Shown: one piece after another, positions 9,937 through 19,900 of the stretch
Layout: each line of letters starts with the position of its first letter
Position numbering within the stretch: position 1 is the first letter of the stretch
NCBI GenBank assembly: GCA_016875025.1
Contig: VGSH01000010.1
Location: 1 to 48,488, forward strand
Source: Deltaproteobacteria bacterium
GTDB taxonomy: Bacteria; Desulfobacterota; WTBG01; CAIYCZ01; CAIRTM01
Direction of reading: 5' to 3'
DNA: 48,488 nucleotides
The notes under the pieces: model-generated
Told to the model about the DNA's origin: nothing
Seen by the model: only the letters and a program-made list of their open reading frames with translations
Database searches by the model: none
Program-made: the position numbers and the translations under genes

Positions 9937-10121
9937 TTTATCGTGCAAACATCACTCCAATCGGGCGTGCACATACGACCCGACTGGGACAGGCAAAATA
10001 TGGTATGGGCCGGATACGTCAAATCGGCCGGATGTTTTTTAAAAAATTGTCAGCAATGGAATAAAATCCCCTGCTTTGCGACTAACAGCAGTGTTGCGTA
10101 ATTATTTAATGCGGAGGATGC

Positions 10122-10892
10122 ATGGATACCACAGAGAACACCACCCCCACCACAGAGACCTTGAGAGAAAACCGGCCAAGGCCAGACGACGGGTATCGCA
10201 GGCTGCGGAGCTTTCAGCTCGCAACGATCATCTATGACGCCACGGTTTCGTTCTGCGACCGGTTAATTGACCGCAGTTCGCGCACGCATGACCGGATGGT
10301 GCAGGCAGCGCGCAGCGGAAGGCAGTATATCGCCGAGAGCAGCCGCGCGGCTGCAGCCGACAGCACAACAGCAGTGCATTTGACCAATGCGGCGCGCAAC
10401 AGTCTTGATGAATTACTGCTGGACTATGAAGACTTTTTGCGGCAGCGGAAACTGCGTACGTGGCCTAAGGACGGCAGTGAAGCGCAGGCCGTGCGCAACG
10501 TAGAGATCAAGCATGAGAACTCGGCGGCGCTTGATCCTGTGGCATATGCTGCCTGGCTTGAGCACAAAGACCCTGCAGTTGCTGCCAATGCGCGTATCTG
10601 TCTGATCGATCAGGTCGATTATCTGCTTGCCCGGCAGGCGACCGCACGGGAGCCTAGTTGTAACAGTCAGAGCTGCGGCAGCCATCAGCCGGCGGCAGAC
10701 CGCAGTTCCGAAAAAAAAGTTATAAAACATCTAACGGATTCTTCGGACACACATGCCCCGGCCTGCAAGCTCTGCGGAAAGCCAATGGCCCTGCGAACCG
10801 CCCGCACGGGCAAAAGCGCGGGCCGGTCGTTTTGGGGCTGCACGGGGTATCCGGAGTGCAAGGGTACCCTGCCGGGGGAAAAACCCGTCTGA
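10122..10892 (+). CDS. Four-helix-bundle protein with C-terminal topoisomerase-type zinc finger
   Basis: The N-terminal two thirds of this 256-residue protein (about 25-160) is helical and resembles the four-helix-bundle 'suffix' domain proteins related to 23S rRNA intervening-sequence proteins: YRRLRSFQLATIIYDATVSFCDRLI, then HDRMVQAARSGRQYIAE. The C terminus (about 214-250) is a topoisomerase-I-type C4 zinc ribbon, CKLCGKP followed by SFWGCTGYPECKGT. A good ribosome-binding site (GGAGG) precedes the ATG. A nucleic-acid-binding role is plausible from the zinc ribbon, but no function is established. It stands alone, between selC and rnhB. Confidence 0.75.
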   Translation: MDTTENTTPTTETLRENRPRPDDGYRRLRSFQLATIIYDATVSFCDRLIDRSSRTHDRMVQAARSGRQYIAESSRAAAADSTTAVHLTNAARNSLDELLLDYEDFLRQRKLRTWPKDGSEAQAVRNVEIKHENSAALDPVAYAAWLEHKDPAVAANARICLIDQVDYLLARQATAREPSCNSQSCGSHQPAADRSSEKKVIKHLTDSSDTHAPACKLCGKPMALRTARTGKSAGRSFWGCTGYPECKGTLPGEKPV

Positions 10893-11173
10893 GCTACAGC
10901 GTGTTCATGTGCAGGAGGTGAGCGCTGTTGAACCCGTTGCACTTCATAACCGTACGTGAAGCCTGGTCTGGGCAGCCCTTTTCAGTTGACTCAACGGGTC
11001 CGTTCGCCGTATATATTTTATCATGCAACAGCAGTTTTGCTTTGGCATATCTGACACACCTCTCCTCAGCCGGCCGCGGGACTATTACCGCCAGCATGTT
11101 GCAAGGCACGATCAGAACTATGACCTGTGCTGTCTGTCGATGAACCCCTGTTTACCTGCTCCATAACGGTTAT

Positions 11174-11842
11174 GTGACGGCCTGTATGACCCCATCAGTT
11201 CCGAGCCCTATGCCTGAACTTGCCGGCCGCCTGAAAACCATGCCGCAGCCTGAGCGCCTGCTCTATGCAGAAGGCTATCGCCATGTGGCCGGTACGGATG
11301 AGGCCGGCCGGGGCCCGCTCGCCGGTCCGGTCGTAGCCGCGGCCGTGATTCTGCCTCCCGGCTGGCACCATCCCGGCATCAAAGACTCGAAAAAGTTATC
11401 AGCCCGCGCGCGCGCCGAACTCTTCGGGATTATCACCGGCGCTGCCGTCAGCTGGAACTGGGCCGCGGTTGAAGCGTGCGACATCGACCGCATCAACATC
11501 CTGCAGGCCAGCCTGCTTGCCATGCGCACGGCCGTGCTCGCGCTTGATCCCGTCCCGGACTATCTGCTTATTGACGGGCCCCATGGTGTGCCGGGCCCTT
11601 TGCCGCACGCGGCAATTACGCGGGGTGACCAGAAAAGCCTGGTTATCGGGGCAGCCTCAATTGTGGCCAAGGTTGTGCGCGACGCCATCATGGAAAAATA
11701 CGATCGCCTGTTTCCTGCCTATCATTTTTCAAAAAACAAGGGTTATGGGACAGCAGCTCACATGCGAGCCCTGGCGCAGCACGGACAATGCAGCCTGCAC
11801 CGGCGCAGTTTTAAAATGGTTGTTTCGCCGGAGCAGACTTGA
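11174..11842 (+). CDS. rnhB: Ribonuclease HII
   Basis: RNase HII removes ribonucleotides and RNA primers from RNA:DNA hybrids. The signature GTDEAGRGPLAGPVV supplies the first Asp-Glu pair, KDSKKLS follows, LIDGP gives the next acidic residue, and DQKSLVIGAASIVAKVVRD carries the conserved Ser/Lys/Asp region. The listed start is a GTG; ATG codons at 11186 and 11210 are equally likely, and the last would give 210 residues, nearer the usual length. yraN follows 40 bp downstream, a pairing common in bacteria. Confidence 0.93.
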   Translation: MTACMTPSVPSPMPELAGRLKTMPQPERLLYAEGYRHVAGTDEAGRGPLAGPVVAAAVILPPGWHHPGIKDSKKLSARARAELFGIITGAAVSWNWAAVEACDIDRINILQASLLAMRTAVLALDPVPDYLLIDGPHGVPGPLPHAAITRGDQKSLVIGAASIVAKVVRDAIMEKYDRLFPAYHFSKNKGYGTAAHMRALAQHGQCSLHRRSFKMVVSPEQT

Positions 11843-11882
11843 TACTATTGGGGTGAGAGGGTGGGTCGGAACCTGCTGCAGG

Positions 11883-12272
11883 ATGAAAAAAGCGGGTACA
11901 TGCATGGCGCAGCATACGACTATCGGCGCGCAGGGCGAGGAAATTGCGGCCCGCTTCCTGCTGAGCAGGAAATATGAAATTCTGCATCGCAACTACCGCT
12001 GCCGCCACGGAGAAATCGACATCATCGCCCGCCTTAAAAACGTGTTTGTTTTTGTCGAGGTTAAAACACGGCGCAGCTGCGCTTTCGGCTCACCGCTTGA
12101 AGCGGTTTCGCTGAAAAAACAGCGTTCCATCAGTTGCGTGGCGCAGGCCTACCTGCAATACAACCGCCTGAGCAACAGCGCCGCCCGTTTTGATGTTATC
12201 GCCGTACTGCTGAGTGGCGGCAGCCCTGAAATCGAACATATAGAAAATGCTTTTGAACTGCCCGGTTATTAA
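11883..12272 (+). CDS. yraN: YraN/UPF0102 family endonuclease-fold protein
   Basis: This is a small restriction-endonuclease-like protein of the YraN (UPF0102) family, usually found beside rnhB. It has the expected G-x-x-GE-x-x-A start (IGAQGEEIAARFLL) followed by the PD-(D/E)XK-type core HGEIDIIARLKNVFVFVEVKTR, with Asp, Glu and Lys in place. The ATG at 11883 is chosen; an alternative ATG at 11904 (MAQHTT) fits the family start about as well, and neither has a strong ribosome-binding site. The reading frame stays open far upstream inside rnhB, but that part is a shadow. The exact biological role of the family is unsettled. Confidence 0.88.
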   Translation: MKKAGTCMAQHTTIGAQGEEIAARFLLSRKYEILHRNYRCRHGEIDIIARLKNVFVFVEVKTRRSCAFGSPLEAVSLKKQRSISCVAQAYLQYNRLSNSAARFDVIAVLLSGGSPEIEHIENAFELPGY

Positions 12273-12298
12273 CTGAGTCGTCGGCATTCCCGGTTGTT

Positions 12299-14281
12299 AT
12301 GAAAAAGTTACTCATTATCCTTCTGTGCCTTTTTGTGATCAGCGTTCTTGCGGCTTTGGGCGCTGCGGTCGGGGCCTACAAGTATTTCAGCCGTGATCTG
12401 CCCCGGATTGCCACTATGAAGGATTACCGCCCCGCGCTGGTGTCGCAGGTTTTCTCCGAAGACGGCCAGCTGATCGGTGAATTTTTTGTCGAGCGGCGCT
12501 ATCCGGTTGACCTCTCCGCAGTTGCCCCGGTCATGATCGACGCTATTCTGGCCGCCGAGGATGATCGCTTTTTTGAGCATCAGGGCATCAGTCTCTGGAG
12601 CATTGTGCGCGCTGCCTTCGCCAATCTGCGTTCGCGTGAAATCCGGCAGGGCGGCAGCACCATCACGCAGCAGGTCGTCAAATCACTGCTGCTCACCCCG
12701 GAGCGCAGTTACACACGCAAAATCAAAGAGGCGATTCTGGCCACCCGCATCGAGCAGTCCCTGGCAAAAGAGGACATCCTGACCCTGTACCTCAACCAGA
12801 TATATTTCGGCCGCGGCGCCTACGGGGTCGAGGCCGCGGCGCGTGTGTTTTTCGATAAACCGGCCAGCGCGCTGAACCTGGTTGAGGCTTCATATCTGGC
12901 CGCGCTGCCGAAGGCGCCGAGTTTTTACAGCCGGCTTGACCGCGCCCGCGAACGGCAGCACTACGTTTTGCAGCGCATGGCCGAGCTTGATCGTATTTCG
13001 CCCGAGCAGTTAGCGCAAGCCCTTGCAACGGATCCGCAGTTCCGCAAAGCGCAGAATGTAACGCTGTCGGCAGCACCGCACTTTGTCGAGTTCGTGCGCC
13101 GGGAGCTGGAGAAGACCTACGGCGCGGATGTGTTGTATAAAGAGGGCCTGCGGGTTGAAACCACGCTGAACCTGGAACGCCAGCGCGCTGCCGATGCTGC
13201 CGTGGCGCTTGGCATGGAAAATTATGAAACCCGCCAGAAGAAAGCCGATGCGGAGGGCCGGGTGCAGGCTGCGCTTGTCAGCCTTGATCCGTACTCCGGC
13301 AGCATTTTCGCGATGGTCGGCGGCCGCGATTATCATGAGAGCCAGTTTAACCGAGCGGTACAGGCGAAGCGGCAGCCCGGCTCATCGTTTAAGCCCATTA
13401 TTTACGCGGCCGCCCTGGACAAGGGGTATACAGCCGCAAGCATTATTGTCGACTCTCCGGTGGTGTTTGAGGCCGGCTCCCTGCGGCGCAGGACATTCTG
13501 GGAGCCGCAGAACTATGATAGAAAATTCATGGGCCCGATCACCCTTCGCAAGGCCCTGACCCTTTCGCGCAACGTCGTCACGGTAAAAATCCTGCAAGAC
13601 ATCGGCATTGACTATGCATTGGGCTATGCCCGGGCGCTGGGCCTTGATGGCGACTACACGCACGGGCTGTCGCTTGCGCTGGGCTCCTGCGGCGTGTCGC
13701 TGATCAACCTTGTCAAGGCCTACGGCGCTTTCTGCGCTGAAGGCGTGTATGCCGAGCCTGTTGCCATCACCCGCATTGTAAACCGCGACGGAGTCGAAAT
13801 TGCCCGCAACCGGCCGAAGCTGGTATCGGCGCTCAGCCCGCAGACCGCCTACATCATGACCACGCTGCTGCAAAGCGTGGTTGAGGAGGGCACCGGCAAA
13901 AAGGTCCGGGCACTGAACCGGCCCTGCGCCGGAAAAACCGGCACCACCAACGATGTGCGGGATGCCTGGTTTATAGGGTATACGCCCGACGTTGTGACCG
14001 GCGTGTGGGTCGGCTTCGATGACCTGCGCCCGCTGGGGCGCAGCGAGACCGGGGCTGTGGCTGCGGCGCCCATCTGGCTGGACTTTATGCAGAAGGTCTA
14101 CACGGATGAGCCGGTACGGTCATTTCGCATACCCGATGGCCTCGTGTTCGAGCGTATCAATCCCAAAACAGGGTATGCGCCTCAATCAAAATCGGAGCCG
14201 GCTATTTTTGAATGTTTCAAAGAAGGTACGCAGCCGATCAGGTTTATTCCTGCGCCGCTCACTACTGTTTTCGCAAACTGA
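12299..14281 (+). CDS. mrcA: Class A penicillin-binding protein 1A (glycosyltransferase/transpeptidase)
   Basis: This bifunctional peptidoglycan synthase has an N-terminal membrane anchor (residues 3-26). The GT51 glycosyltransferase domain follows, with AAEDDRFFEHQGIS near 83, GGSTITQQVVKSLLL near 118 and YLNQIYFGRGAYGVEAAA near 165. The transpeptidase domain has its SxxK nucleophile in QPGSSFKP near 360, an SxN element in SRNVV near 424, and KTGTT near 545. The length of 660 is at the short end for PBP1A; the OB-like insertion appears small. It starts 27 bp after yraN. Confidence 0.94.
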   Translation: MKKLLIILLCLFVISVLAALGAAVGAYKYFSRDLPRIATMKDYRPALVSQVFSEDGQLIGEFFVERRYPVDLSAVAPVMIDAILAAEDDRFFEHQGISLWSIVRAAFANLRSREIRQGGSTITQQVVKSLLLTPERSYTRKIKEAILATRIEQSLAKEDILTLYLNQIYFGRGAYGVEAAARVFFDKPASALNLVEASYLAALPKAPSFYSRLDRARERQHYVLQRMAELDRISPEQLAQALATDPQFRKAQNVTLSAAPHFVEFVRRELEKTYGADVLYKEGLRVETTLNLERQRAADAAVALGMENYETRQKKADAEGRVQAALVSLDPYSGSIFAMVGGRDYHESQFNRAVQAKRQPGSSFKPIIYAAALDKGYTAASIIVDSPVVFEAGSLRRRTFWEPQNYDRKFMGPITLRKALTLSRNVVTVKILQDIGIDYALGYARALGLDGDYTHGLSLALGSCGVSLINLVKAYGAFCAEGVYAEPVAITRIVNRDGVEIARNRPKLVSALSPQTAYIMTTLLQSVVEEGTGKKVRALNRPCAGKTGTTNDVRDAWFIGYTPDVVTGVWVGFDDLRPLGRSETGAVAAAPIWLDFMQKVYTDEPVRSFRIPDGLVFERINPKTGYAPQSKSEPAIFECFKEGTQPIRFIPAPLTTVFAN

Positions 14282-14332
14282 AACCGTCTCCGTCAGCTCA
14301 GCCTCCCCTCCGTTCCAGAGGCCGGTGATATC

Positions 14333-15250
14333 ATGAAGCAGCTTCGCATCGGATACCTTTCCACAATGCATCACAGCTCGCATATCCTGAAAGGATTGCG
14401 ATGGCTTGAAACCGGTCCCGGCATTGGGACGCAGTGGCATCTGTTCGGCACAGGGCCGGCAATGGTTGAGGCCTTTGCTGCGGGCGCGCTCGATATCGGC
14501 TATATCGGGCTTCCCCCGATGATGATTGCCGTGGGGCGCGGCATACCGCTCGTGTGTATCGCGGGAGGACACTGCGAGGGTACGGTCATGACCGGTGCGG
14601 CTGATATGCAGGCGCTTAGTGACTGCGCCGGCCCCCGCTGCGTGCTGCAGCAGTTCAGCGGCCTGAAACTGGGCGTTCCATCACAGGGCTCAATTCATGA
14701 TAGTATACTGCGGCACATGCTTGAGCAGAATGCGCTGGGTGCGGATTGTGTTGTGAACTACCCCTGGGCCGATCTGATCGCCGAAGATGTCAGGCAGGGA
14801 GCCCTTGCCGGTGCAGTCGGCACGCCGCCGCTGGCTGTCATGTGCTGCACATGGTATGGGCACAAGATCCTGCTGCCGCCGGCATCGCTGTGGCCGTTCA
14901 ACCCCAGCTGCGGCATAGCCGTGCACAGACGCATGCTGAATGAAGCCGCACTGCTGCACGATTTTTTACGCCTGCACGAACAGGCCTGCAATATGATCCG
15001 GCTGGAACCCGGACGCGCAGCTGTTGTAGTTTCCGGGGAGTTGAAGGCTGTCGATGCTGCGTTCATTGAGGAGGTTTTCGCCGTATCGCCGCGCTACTGC
15101 GCCAGCCTGCCGCCGGAGTATATTGAAGCGACAATGAAGTTTGTCCCTGTGCTGCAAACGATGGGGCGTCTGAAGGAAGCACTGTCAACCGATCAGGTTT
15201 TTAACGCAACCTTCATAAAAAAAATTCACCCGGATCCTGCGCACTATTAG
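14333..15250 (+). CDS. Substrate-binding-fold protein of the NMT1/SsuA/TauA type, without signal peptide
   Basis: The 305-residue protein has the two-lobed periplasmic-binding fold of the nitrate/sulfonate/thiamine-precursor class: RIGYLST at the N terminus, the conserved segment GPAMVEAFAAGALDIGYIGLPP near 42-63, then GLKLGVPSQGSIHD near 112. It begins directly with the first strand, with no signal peptide or lipobox, and no ABC permease or ATPase lies nearby. It may therefore act in the cytoplasm as a binding or enzyme-like protein (THI5-type enzymes share the fold), or be exported by an undetected route. A zinc-ribbon gene follows on the same strand. Confidence 0.75.
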   Translation: MKQLRIGYLSTMHHSSHILKGLRWLETGPGIGTQWHLFGTGPAMVEAFAAGALDIGYIGLPPMMIAVGRGIPLVCIAGGHCEGTVMTGAADMQALSDCAGPRCVLQQFSGLKLGVPSQGSIHDSILRHMLEQNALGADCVVNYPWADLIAEDVRQGALAGAVGTPPLAVMCCTWYGHKILLPPASLWPFNPSCGIAVHRRMLNEAALLHDFLRLHEQACNMIRLEPGRAAVVVSGELKAVDAAFIEEVFAVSPRYCASLPPEYIEATMKFVPVLQTMGRLKEALSTDQVFNATFIKKIHPDPAHY

Positions 15251-15363
15251 AGCATTTTTTACTATAAAACCACGATACCTGACGTGCTTGGCAGGTCCCG
15301 GCATACAGGGGTGCTTCAAGGGCCTGCTCGTCTGAGAAGCGCCAATAACGTTAAAGGATATAT

Positions 15364-15597
15364 ATGATGTCTGGTTGCAGCCATGAAGTGCTGACATTGA
15401 TGCCGCCGGCAGGTGCGCGCCTGCGCTGCCGGCACTGTCACCTGACGATCAGCGCGCAGGAGCTGGGTTCGGGCTGCTGCCCGGAATGCCTTGAAGCGCT
15501 TAAAGTTCAGCGCCGCGACTTTGAAGAGGTTCCCGACGCTGCAGCCGGCCGCACCCGCTACTGCTGCGAGGCCTGCGGCATGATACTGGACACCTGA
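15364..15597 (+). CDS. Small cysteine-rich zinc-ribbon protein
   Basis: The 77-residue protein has three cysteine clusters: CRHCH near residue 21, CCPECL near 39 and CCEACG near 69. This is enough for one or two zinc ribbons. An AAGGA ribosome-binding site lies 6 bases before the ATG, supporting translation. Proteins of this type often bind nucleic acid or act as metal-site adaptors, but nothing here sets the role. It lies 113 bp downstream of the substrate-binding-fold gene and may share its transcript. Confidence 0.65.
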   Translation: MMSGCSHEVLTLMPPAGARLRCRHCHLTISAQELGSGCCPECLEALKVQRRDFEEVPDAAAGRTRYCCEACGMILDT

Positions 15598-15720
15598 GCC
15601 GCTGCGTTTCCAGTTTTTGTTAGACACCCCACCTGTTTTTTACTATACTCCCGCACAACACAGCCGCCGCCGGCTATTTGCCATAAACCTTAATCTTTGA
15701 TAAAGCCTTAAAAATTCGTC

Positions 15721-15930
15721 ACACCGGTGAAAACCGGTGTCCAGTGTTTCTTTTAATAACTGAAATTCCTGGATTCCGGCTTTCGAGGCTGTGTCGCAAT
15801 AGCCAAATATGTCATTCCGAACGAATGTGAGGAATCTTAAGTAGTTGATTTCCTTGAACCAAAGATTTCTCCCTTCGGTCGAAATGAACGAAAAAATGGA
15901 TTGCGACACGGTCTCTTCGCCGGAATGACC
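15721..15930. repeat. Older hairpin repeat interrupted by a MITE
   Basis: An ACACCGGT-GAAA-ACCGGTGT hairpin (15721-15740) is followed by AT-rich sequence and then by the two halves of a second hairpin. The left half, ATTCCGGCTTTC, ends at 15784, and the right half, TTCGCCGGAATGACC, resumes at 15916. Removing the intervening element and one TTC copy restores an ATTCCGGC...GCCGGAAT stem of eight perfect pairs. It belongs with the CCGGAATGAC-type repeat seen again at 22461-22542. I see no gene in 15598-15987. Confidence 0.75.
15785..15915. mobile_element. 131-bp MITE with 16-bp terminal inverted repeats
   Basis: The left end GAGGCTGTGTCGCAAT (15785-15800) and right end ATTGCGACACGGTCTC (15900-15915) are inverted repeats matching at 14 of 16 positions, including ten perfect inner pairs. 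A TTC direct repeat flanks the element (15782-15784 and 15916-15918), consistent with a 3-bp target duplication. The interior is itself near-palindromic (CATTCCGAACGAATGTGAGG against CTCCCTTCGGTCGAAATG). It has no coding capacity, so a transposase elsewhere would have to move it. Confidence 0.8.
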
Positions 15931-15987
15931 AGAAACGGACAATCCGGATTTTTACGGGCGCGTCAATCTTTCCGGGGACCAATCGTT

Positions 15988-16908
15988 ATGAAAGCACTGC
16001 GAAACATCCTTGTCATTGTCGTTCTGCTGTATGCCGCGCTTATCGTCTACGCCTATCTGCCCTATCCTGTGTCTTCGCCGGAAACATTCGCCGGGAAAAA
16101 CAGTCATTTCATCAACCTTGGCGGTAAAACAATTCACTACACGGTTCAGAGCAGCGGCCCTGCGCTTATGTTGGTGCACGGATTCGGCGGCTCAACGCTT
16201 GCCTGGGACAAGCTGATACCCCTGCTCACGCCGCATTACACAGTCTACGCGCTCGACCTGCCCGGGTTCGGCCTTTCCGACAAGCCGGTTGACGCATCCT
16301 ATGCCCTGCCGGCTCAGGCCGACATCGTCTGCGCGTTAATTAATGCTTTGGGACTTGAAGAAACGGTCCTGATCGGCCATTCCATGGGCGGTGTGATTGT
16401 TGCTGACGCAGTCAGGAAATTGCCTGACAGGATCAAGGCGCTTATCATGATTGAGCCCGGATTTTATTACACGCCGCCGGCGTTTTTTCAAAATCTTTTT
16501 TTCCCGTTTGACCGGGCCATGGCAAAAATGTTTTACAGCCGCACGGGCCGCGAAAAAAGTTTTGTCGCTTCTTATTACGACACATCGCTGGTGACGGAAG
16601 AAATGATTGATGCGCTGTTGATCGCACGGCATACCCCGGGCGCGGTTGAGGCTATGCAGGCCATGAGCAGCGACCCTTCAGCGTATATAACCTACGAGAA
16701 TATCGCGGCTGCCGTTACCTGCCCCTCGCTGATGATCTGGGGTGAGCGCGGTGAGAAAACCCGCATTCGCGAAATTGAGGATTCTCAGCGCCTGATGAAG
16801 GGCTCGAAGCTTGTAATGGTAAAGAGCTGCGGCCATTACGTGCAGGATGAAAAGCCGGAACAGACCGCGCAGGCTATTCTGGCTTTTTTGCGGTCGCTGC
16901 CTTTTTGA
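15988..16908 (+). CDS. Membrane-anchored alpha/beta hydrolase
   Basis: The product is 306 residues from the ATG at 15988. An upstream TTG at 15901 lies inside the MITE and is rejected as a start. An N-terminal hydrophobic anchor (about 5-22) precedes an alpha/beta-hydrolase fold: oxyanion HGFGGS near 62, nucleophile GHSMGG near 127, and the catalytic histidine in CGHYV near 283. The usual acidic residue after IWGE is not obvious (ERGEKTR), so the acid may be displaced. The likely class is esterase, lipase or C-C hydrolase; the substrate is unknown. It converges on the chelatase operon with a 6-bp gap. Confidence 0.85.
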   Translation: MKALRNILVIVVLLYAALIVYAYLPYPVSSPETFAGKNSHFINLGGKTIHYTVQSSGPALMLVHGFGGSTLAWDKLIPLLTPHYTVYALDLPGFGLSDKPVDASYALPAQADIVCALINALGLEETVLIGHSMGGVIVADAVRKLPDRIKALIMIEPGFYYTPPAFFQNLFFPFDRAMAKMFYSRTGREKSFVASYYDTSLVTEEMIDALLIARHTPGAVEAMQAMSSDPSAYITYENIAAAVTCPSLMIWGERGEKTRIREIEDSQRLMKGSKLVMVKSCGHYVQDEKPEQTAQAILAFLRSLPF

Positions 16909-16914
16909 AACCAG

Positions 16915-19900
16915 CTATTCCAGCCCCCCTTCAAGCGCAAGCATAATATCCCGCAGTTTTTCAAGCTGTTCACCGGTTGCCTGCCAGTAGCCCCGGCGGC
17001 TTGACTCAAGCAGCACCTCGGCCATGCGCTGGGTCGCATACGGGTTGTTGCGCTCAAGGCGCGTGCGCATGCTGTCGTCAAATATCAGGCGCTCGGCCGC
17101 TTTGTCAAACACCCAGGACTCAACCGCGTGCGTGGTGGCCGCTAGGCCGAGCAGATACTCCACGCGGTCTTTTACGATTTTTCCGCCGTGAAAGTCGTGC
17201 GCGAGCATGCCTTCCAGCCAGCGCGGGTTGAGCGTGCGCGTGCGGGCCGCACGCGCAACAACAGACGCAAGCTCCTCCACATCGGTGTCGTCTCCGGCCT
17301 GGTCAACCACCATGATATCCGCGCTTTCAGCCCCGCAGGTTGCGGCTGCGCGCGCCATGCCGCCCATGAATTCGAAGTAGTGGTCAAGGTCGGTAACATC
17401 ATATTCGCTGCCGTCGCGCTCCTGCGCGATCAGCGCGACGCTTCCCAGCATGCTTTTAAGAGCTTGAGGGTTTCTGCCGGAACTGCCGCCGGTATAGGCG
17501 TGACTCATCGCCGCGGTAAAGGCTTTCCCGAGCTCATCTTCTGAATGCCACGATCCGGTTTCAATCAGCGCGGGCAGATCGGTTGCGTACTGATCAGGGG
17601 CCGGGCCGAACAGGCGCAGGGGCATGTCCCCGTCGCAGGCATCCGGCCGGCTCTGGCAGTGGCTGCGGATATAATTATCCTCTGCAGCTTCGTTCTGCTC
17701 CGCAGCCAGCGCACAGGCGCGGCTGATCAGGTCAATATGCGTGCCGAACGTGTCACGAAATATCCCGCACATGGAAACAAGCACATCAATGCGCGGCCGG
17801 CCAAGTTCCGGCAGGGGTATGACCTCGAGGTCTTTGAGCCACGCACTGGCGCGGTGCCGGATGCGCACACCCAGCAGATGCAAAATCATGGCAATGGTGT
17901 CGCCACCGGTTTTCATGGTCTCAAAGCCCCATAAAATAATGCCGACTGTTGCGGGATAGGCGCTGTGTTTGGAATGGTAGGTGCTTAGCAGCTTTTCAGC
18001 AGCCCGCGCGCCGCGTGCCTGCGCTGTGGGTGTGGGAATCAGGCGCGGGTCAAAGGCGTACATGCCCCGGCCCGTGGGGTAGACGTCCGGGTCGCGCAGC
18101 GGGTCACCGGCCCGGGCCGGAAACACATAGCGTCCGTCAAGCGCCCTCAGAAGTCCTGCGCTCTCAGCGCTGAAATCAAAACGTTTCCGCAGGTCAGCGA
18201 CATATCGGCAATAGTCCGCATCGCACCACGCTGGCGGCTCGCCGTCAAGCATGGCGTCAAGGGCCTGTGCAGCAGCCGCGCGCACGCGCTCTTCTTCAGG
18301 CGTATGTTTAATTGCCTGCCACTCAAGCCCGAGTTCGCGCGCAGCCAGCGTAAAAATTGATGGCTGCTCGCGCTCAAACTGCAGAGCCCCGAGCACAAGA
18401 TCGCGTTTTTCAAAATCCGAACAGTGCTTATCCAGAACATGCAGGCCGTGCGGGATCAGGCGGCTTTTGATGCGGTAGAGCTCTCTTTGCAGGTCATGGG
18501 GTTCAAGCGGCAGATGCAATTCGCGCGCAACAGCCTGTATGGCTTCAAGCGTTTCAGCGTTCGGTTCACGTTCATACTGTGCAAGCAAATCCTCGAGCAG
18601 CAGATAGTCTTCATACAGGCCTGAGGCAGTCATCGGGGGAGAAGCATGCGATACGCACAGGGCATAGCTCCTGCGTTTGGCGATCGTAGCCTCGGATGGG
18701 TTGCCGACCCAGTAATAATAGATATTGGGCAGGCTGCCCAGCAGCATGTCCGGAAAACATTCGCCCGAGAGCGCGATTTCCTTGCCGGGCAGAAATTCGA
18801 GCGTGCCGTGCGTGCCGAAATGGAGAACTGCATCAGCAGCGAACTCCTGTTCAAGCCAGCAGTAAAAAGCCAGATACTGATGATGGGGAACTAACGCCTT
18901 GTCATGATAAAGGCTGGCGCTTTTTTCATGGTCCCCGCGCGCAGGCTGCACCCCGATAAAGATATTGCCCAGCACAGCGCCCGGCACGAGCAGGTCCGTT
19001 CCGTCAACCATCAGCGTGCCAGGCGGCAGCCCCCAGGCATCAATGACCTGCTGCTGCACGCTCTCCGGCAAAGTACGGAACCACTCTTCATAGCGCGCCA
19101 GCGGCATCCGGAGGCCGCCGGGTTGCTGATACACAGGCGAGTTGATAATGCCGTGTGAGAGAAAAAAATCCTTCAGGCCGGTTTCAGGGATGTCAACCAC
19201 ATAACCGTGCGCGCGCAGGCGCTCAAGCATTCGCTCAAGGCTCACAAACACATCCAGATAGCCGGCCCCGGCAAGGCTGTGCTCGCCGGGGGGGTAGCTG
19301 TAGCAAAGCAGGGCAATTTTTTTCTGTTGAGCCGGCTTTGCGCGCAGGGCCAGCCATTTTAAAATGCGTCCGGCAAAGCGCTCAACGCGCTCAGGGATTG
19401 CTGCCTGGCGCTTGACGCATCCGATTGCGCCATCATCAACGACTTCCAAAGCACCCAGCATGAACGGCTCAACAGCGCCGTCGAGTTCCGGCAGGGTTAC
19501 GGCCAGCACGGTTTCAATCGGGCTGAGCCCGGTACTGCCTGCGCGCCAGGCGTCAAGATCGGTTTCAAAGGCGCGCAGGCCAACCAGCAGCGGCACATCG
19601 CACTCGCGCAAAAACTGATATATCACGTCCGGGTCACCGCCGTAGGGCCCGCCCCAGAGGCGAAAGTACTGCATGGTGATCAGCAGGTCGATACCGTCGC
19701 AGCAGGCCCTGAGCGCTTCCATATTGGCTTCAACGCTTGAAAAAATATTCAGCACATTGGCATGCGAGCACAGGCGCTCATAGAGCAGGTCAATTATCGG
19801 CACGCTGTCGCTGAAATGCATGCCGCCGTGCATTAAGACAGCAACAGTCGGCCGCTGCGGGGCAAAGCCGCTTGCGCGTTCATATGCTGCGCGGTCCGTG

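Noticed and set aside
9834-10101. ORFs on both strands around 9834-10101
   Set aside because: They run through the tRNA-Sec cloverleaf and show no protein family pattern.
10928-11143. 71-codon ORF between the zinc-finger gene and rnhB
   Set aside because: No family pattern, no convincing ribosome-binding site, and an overlapping antisense ORF of similar size.
15643-15942. 99-codon minus-strand ORF across the repeat region
   Set aside because: It reads through the MITE and both hairpins, has a repeat-derived sequence and no ribosome-binding site.
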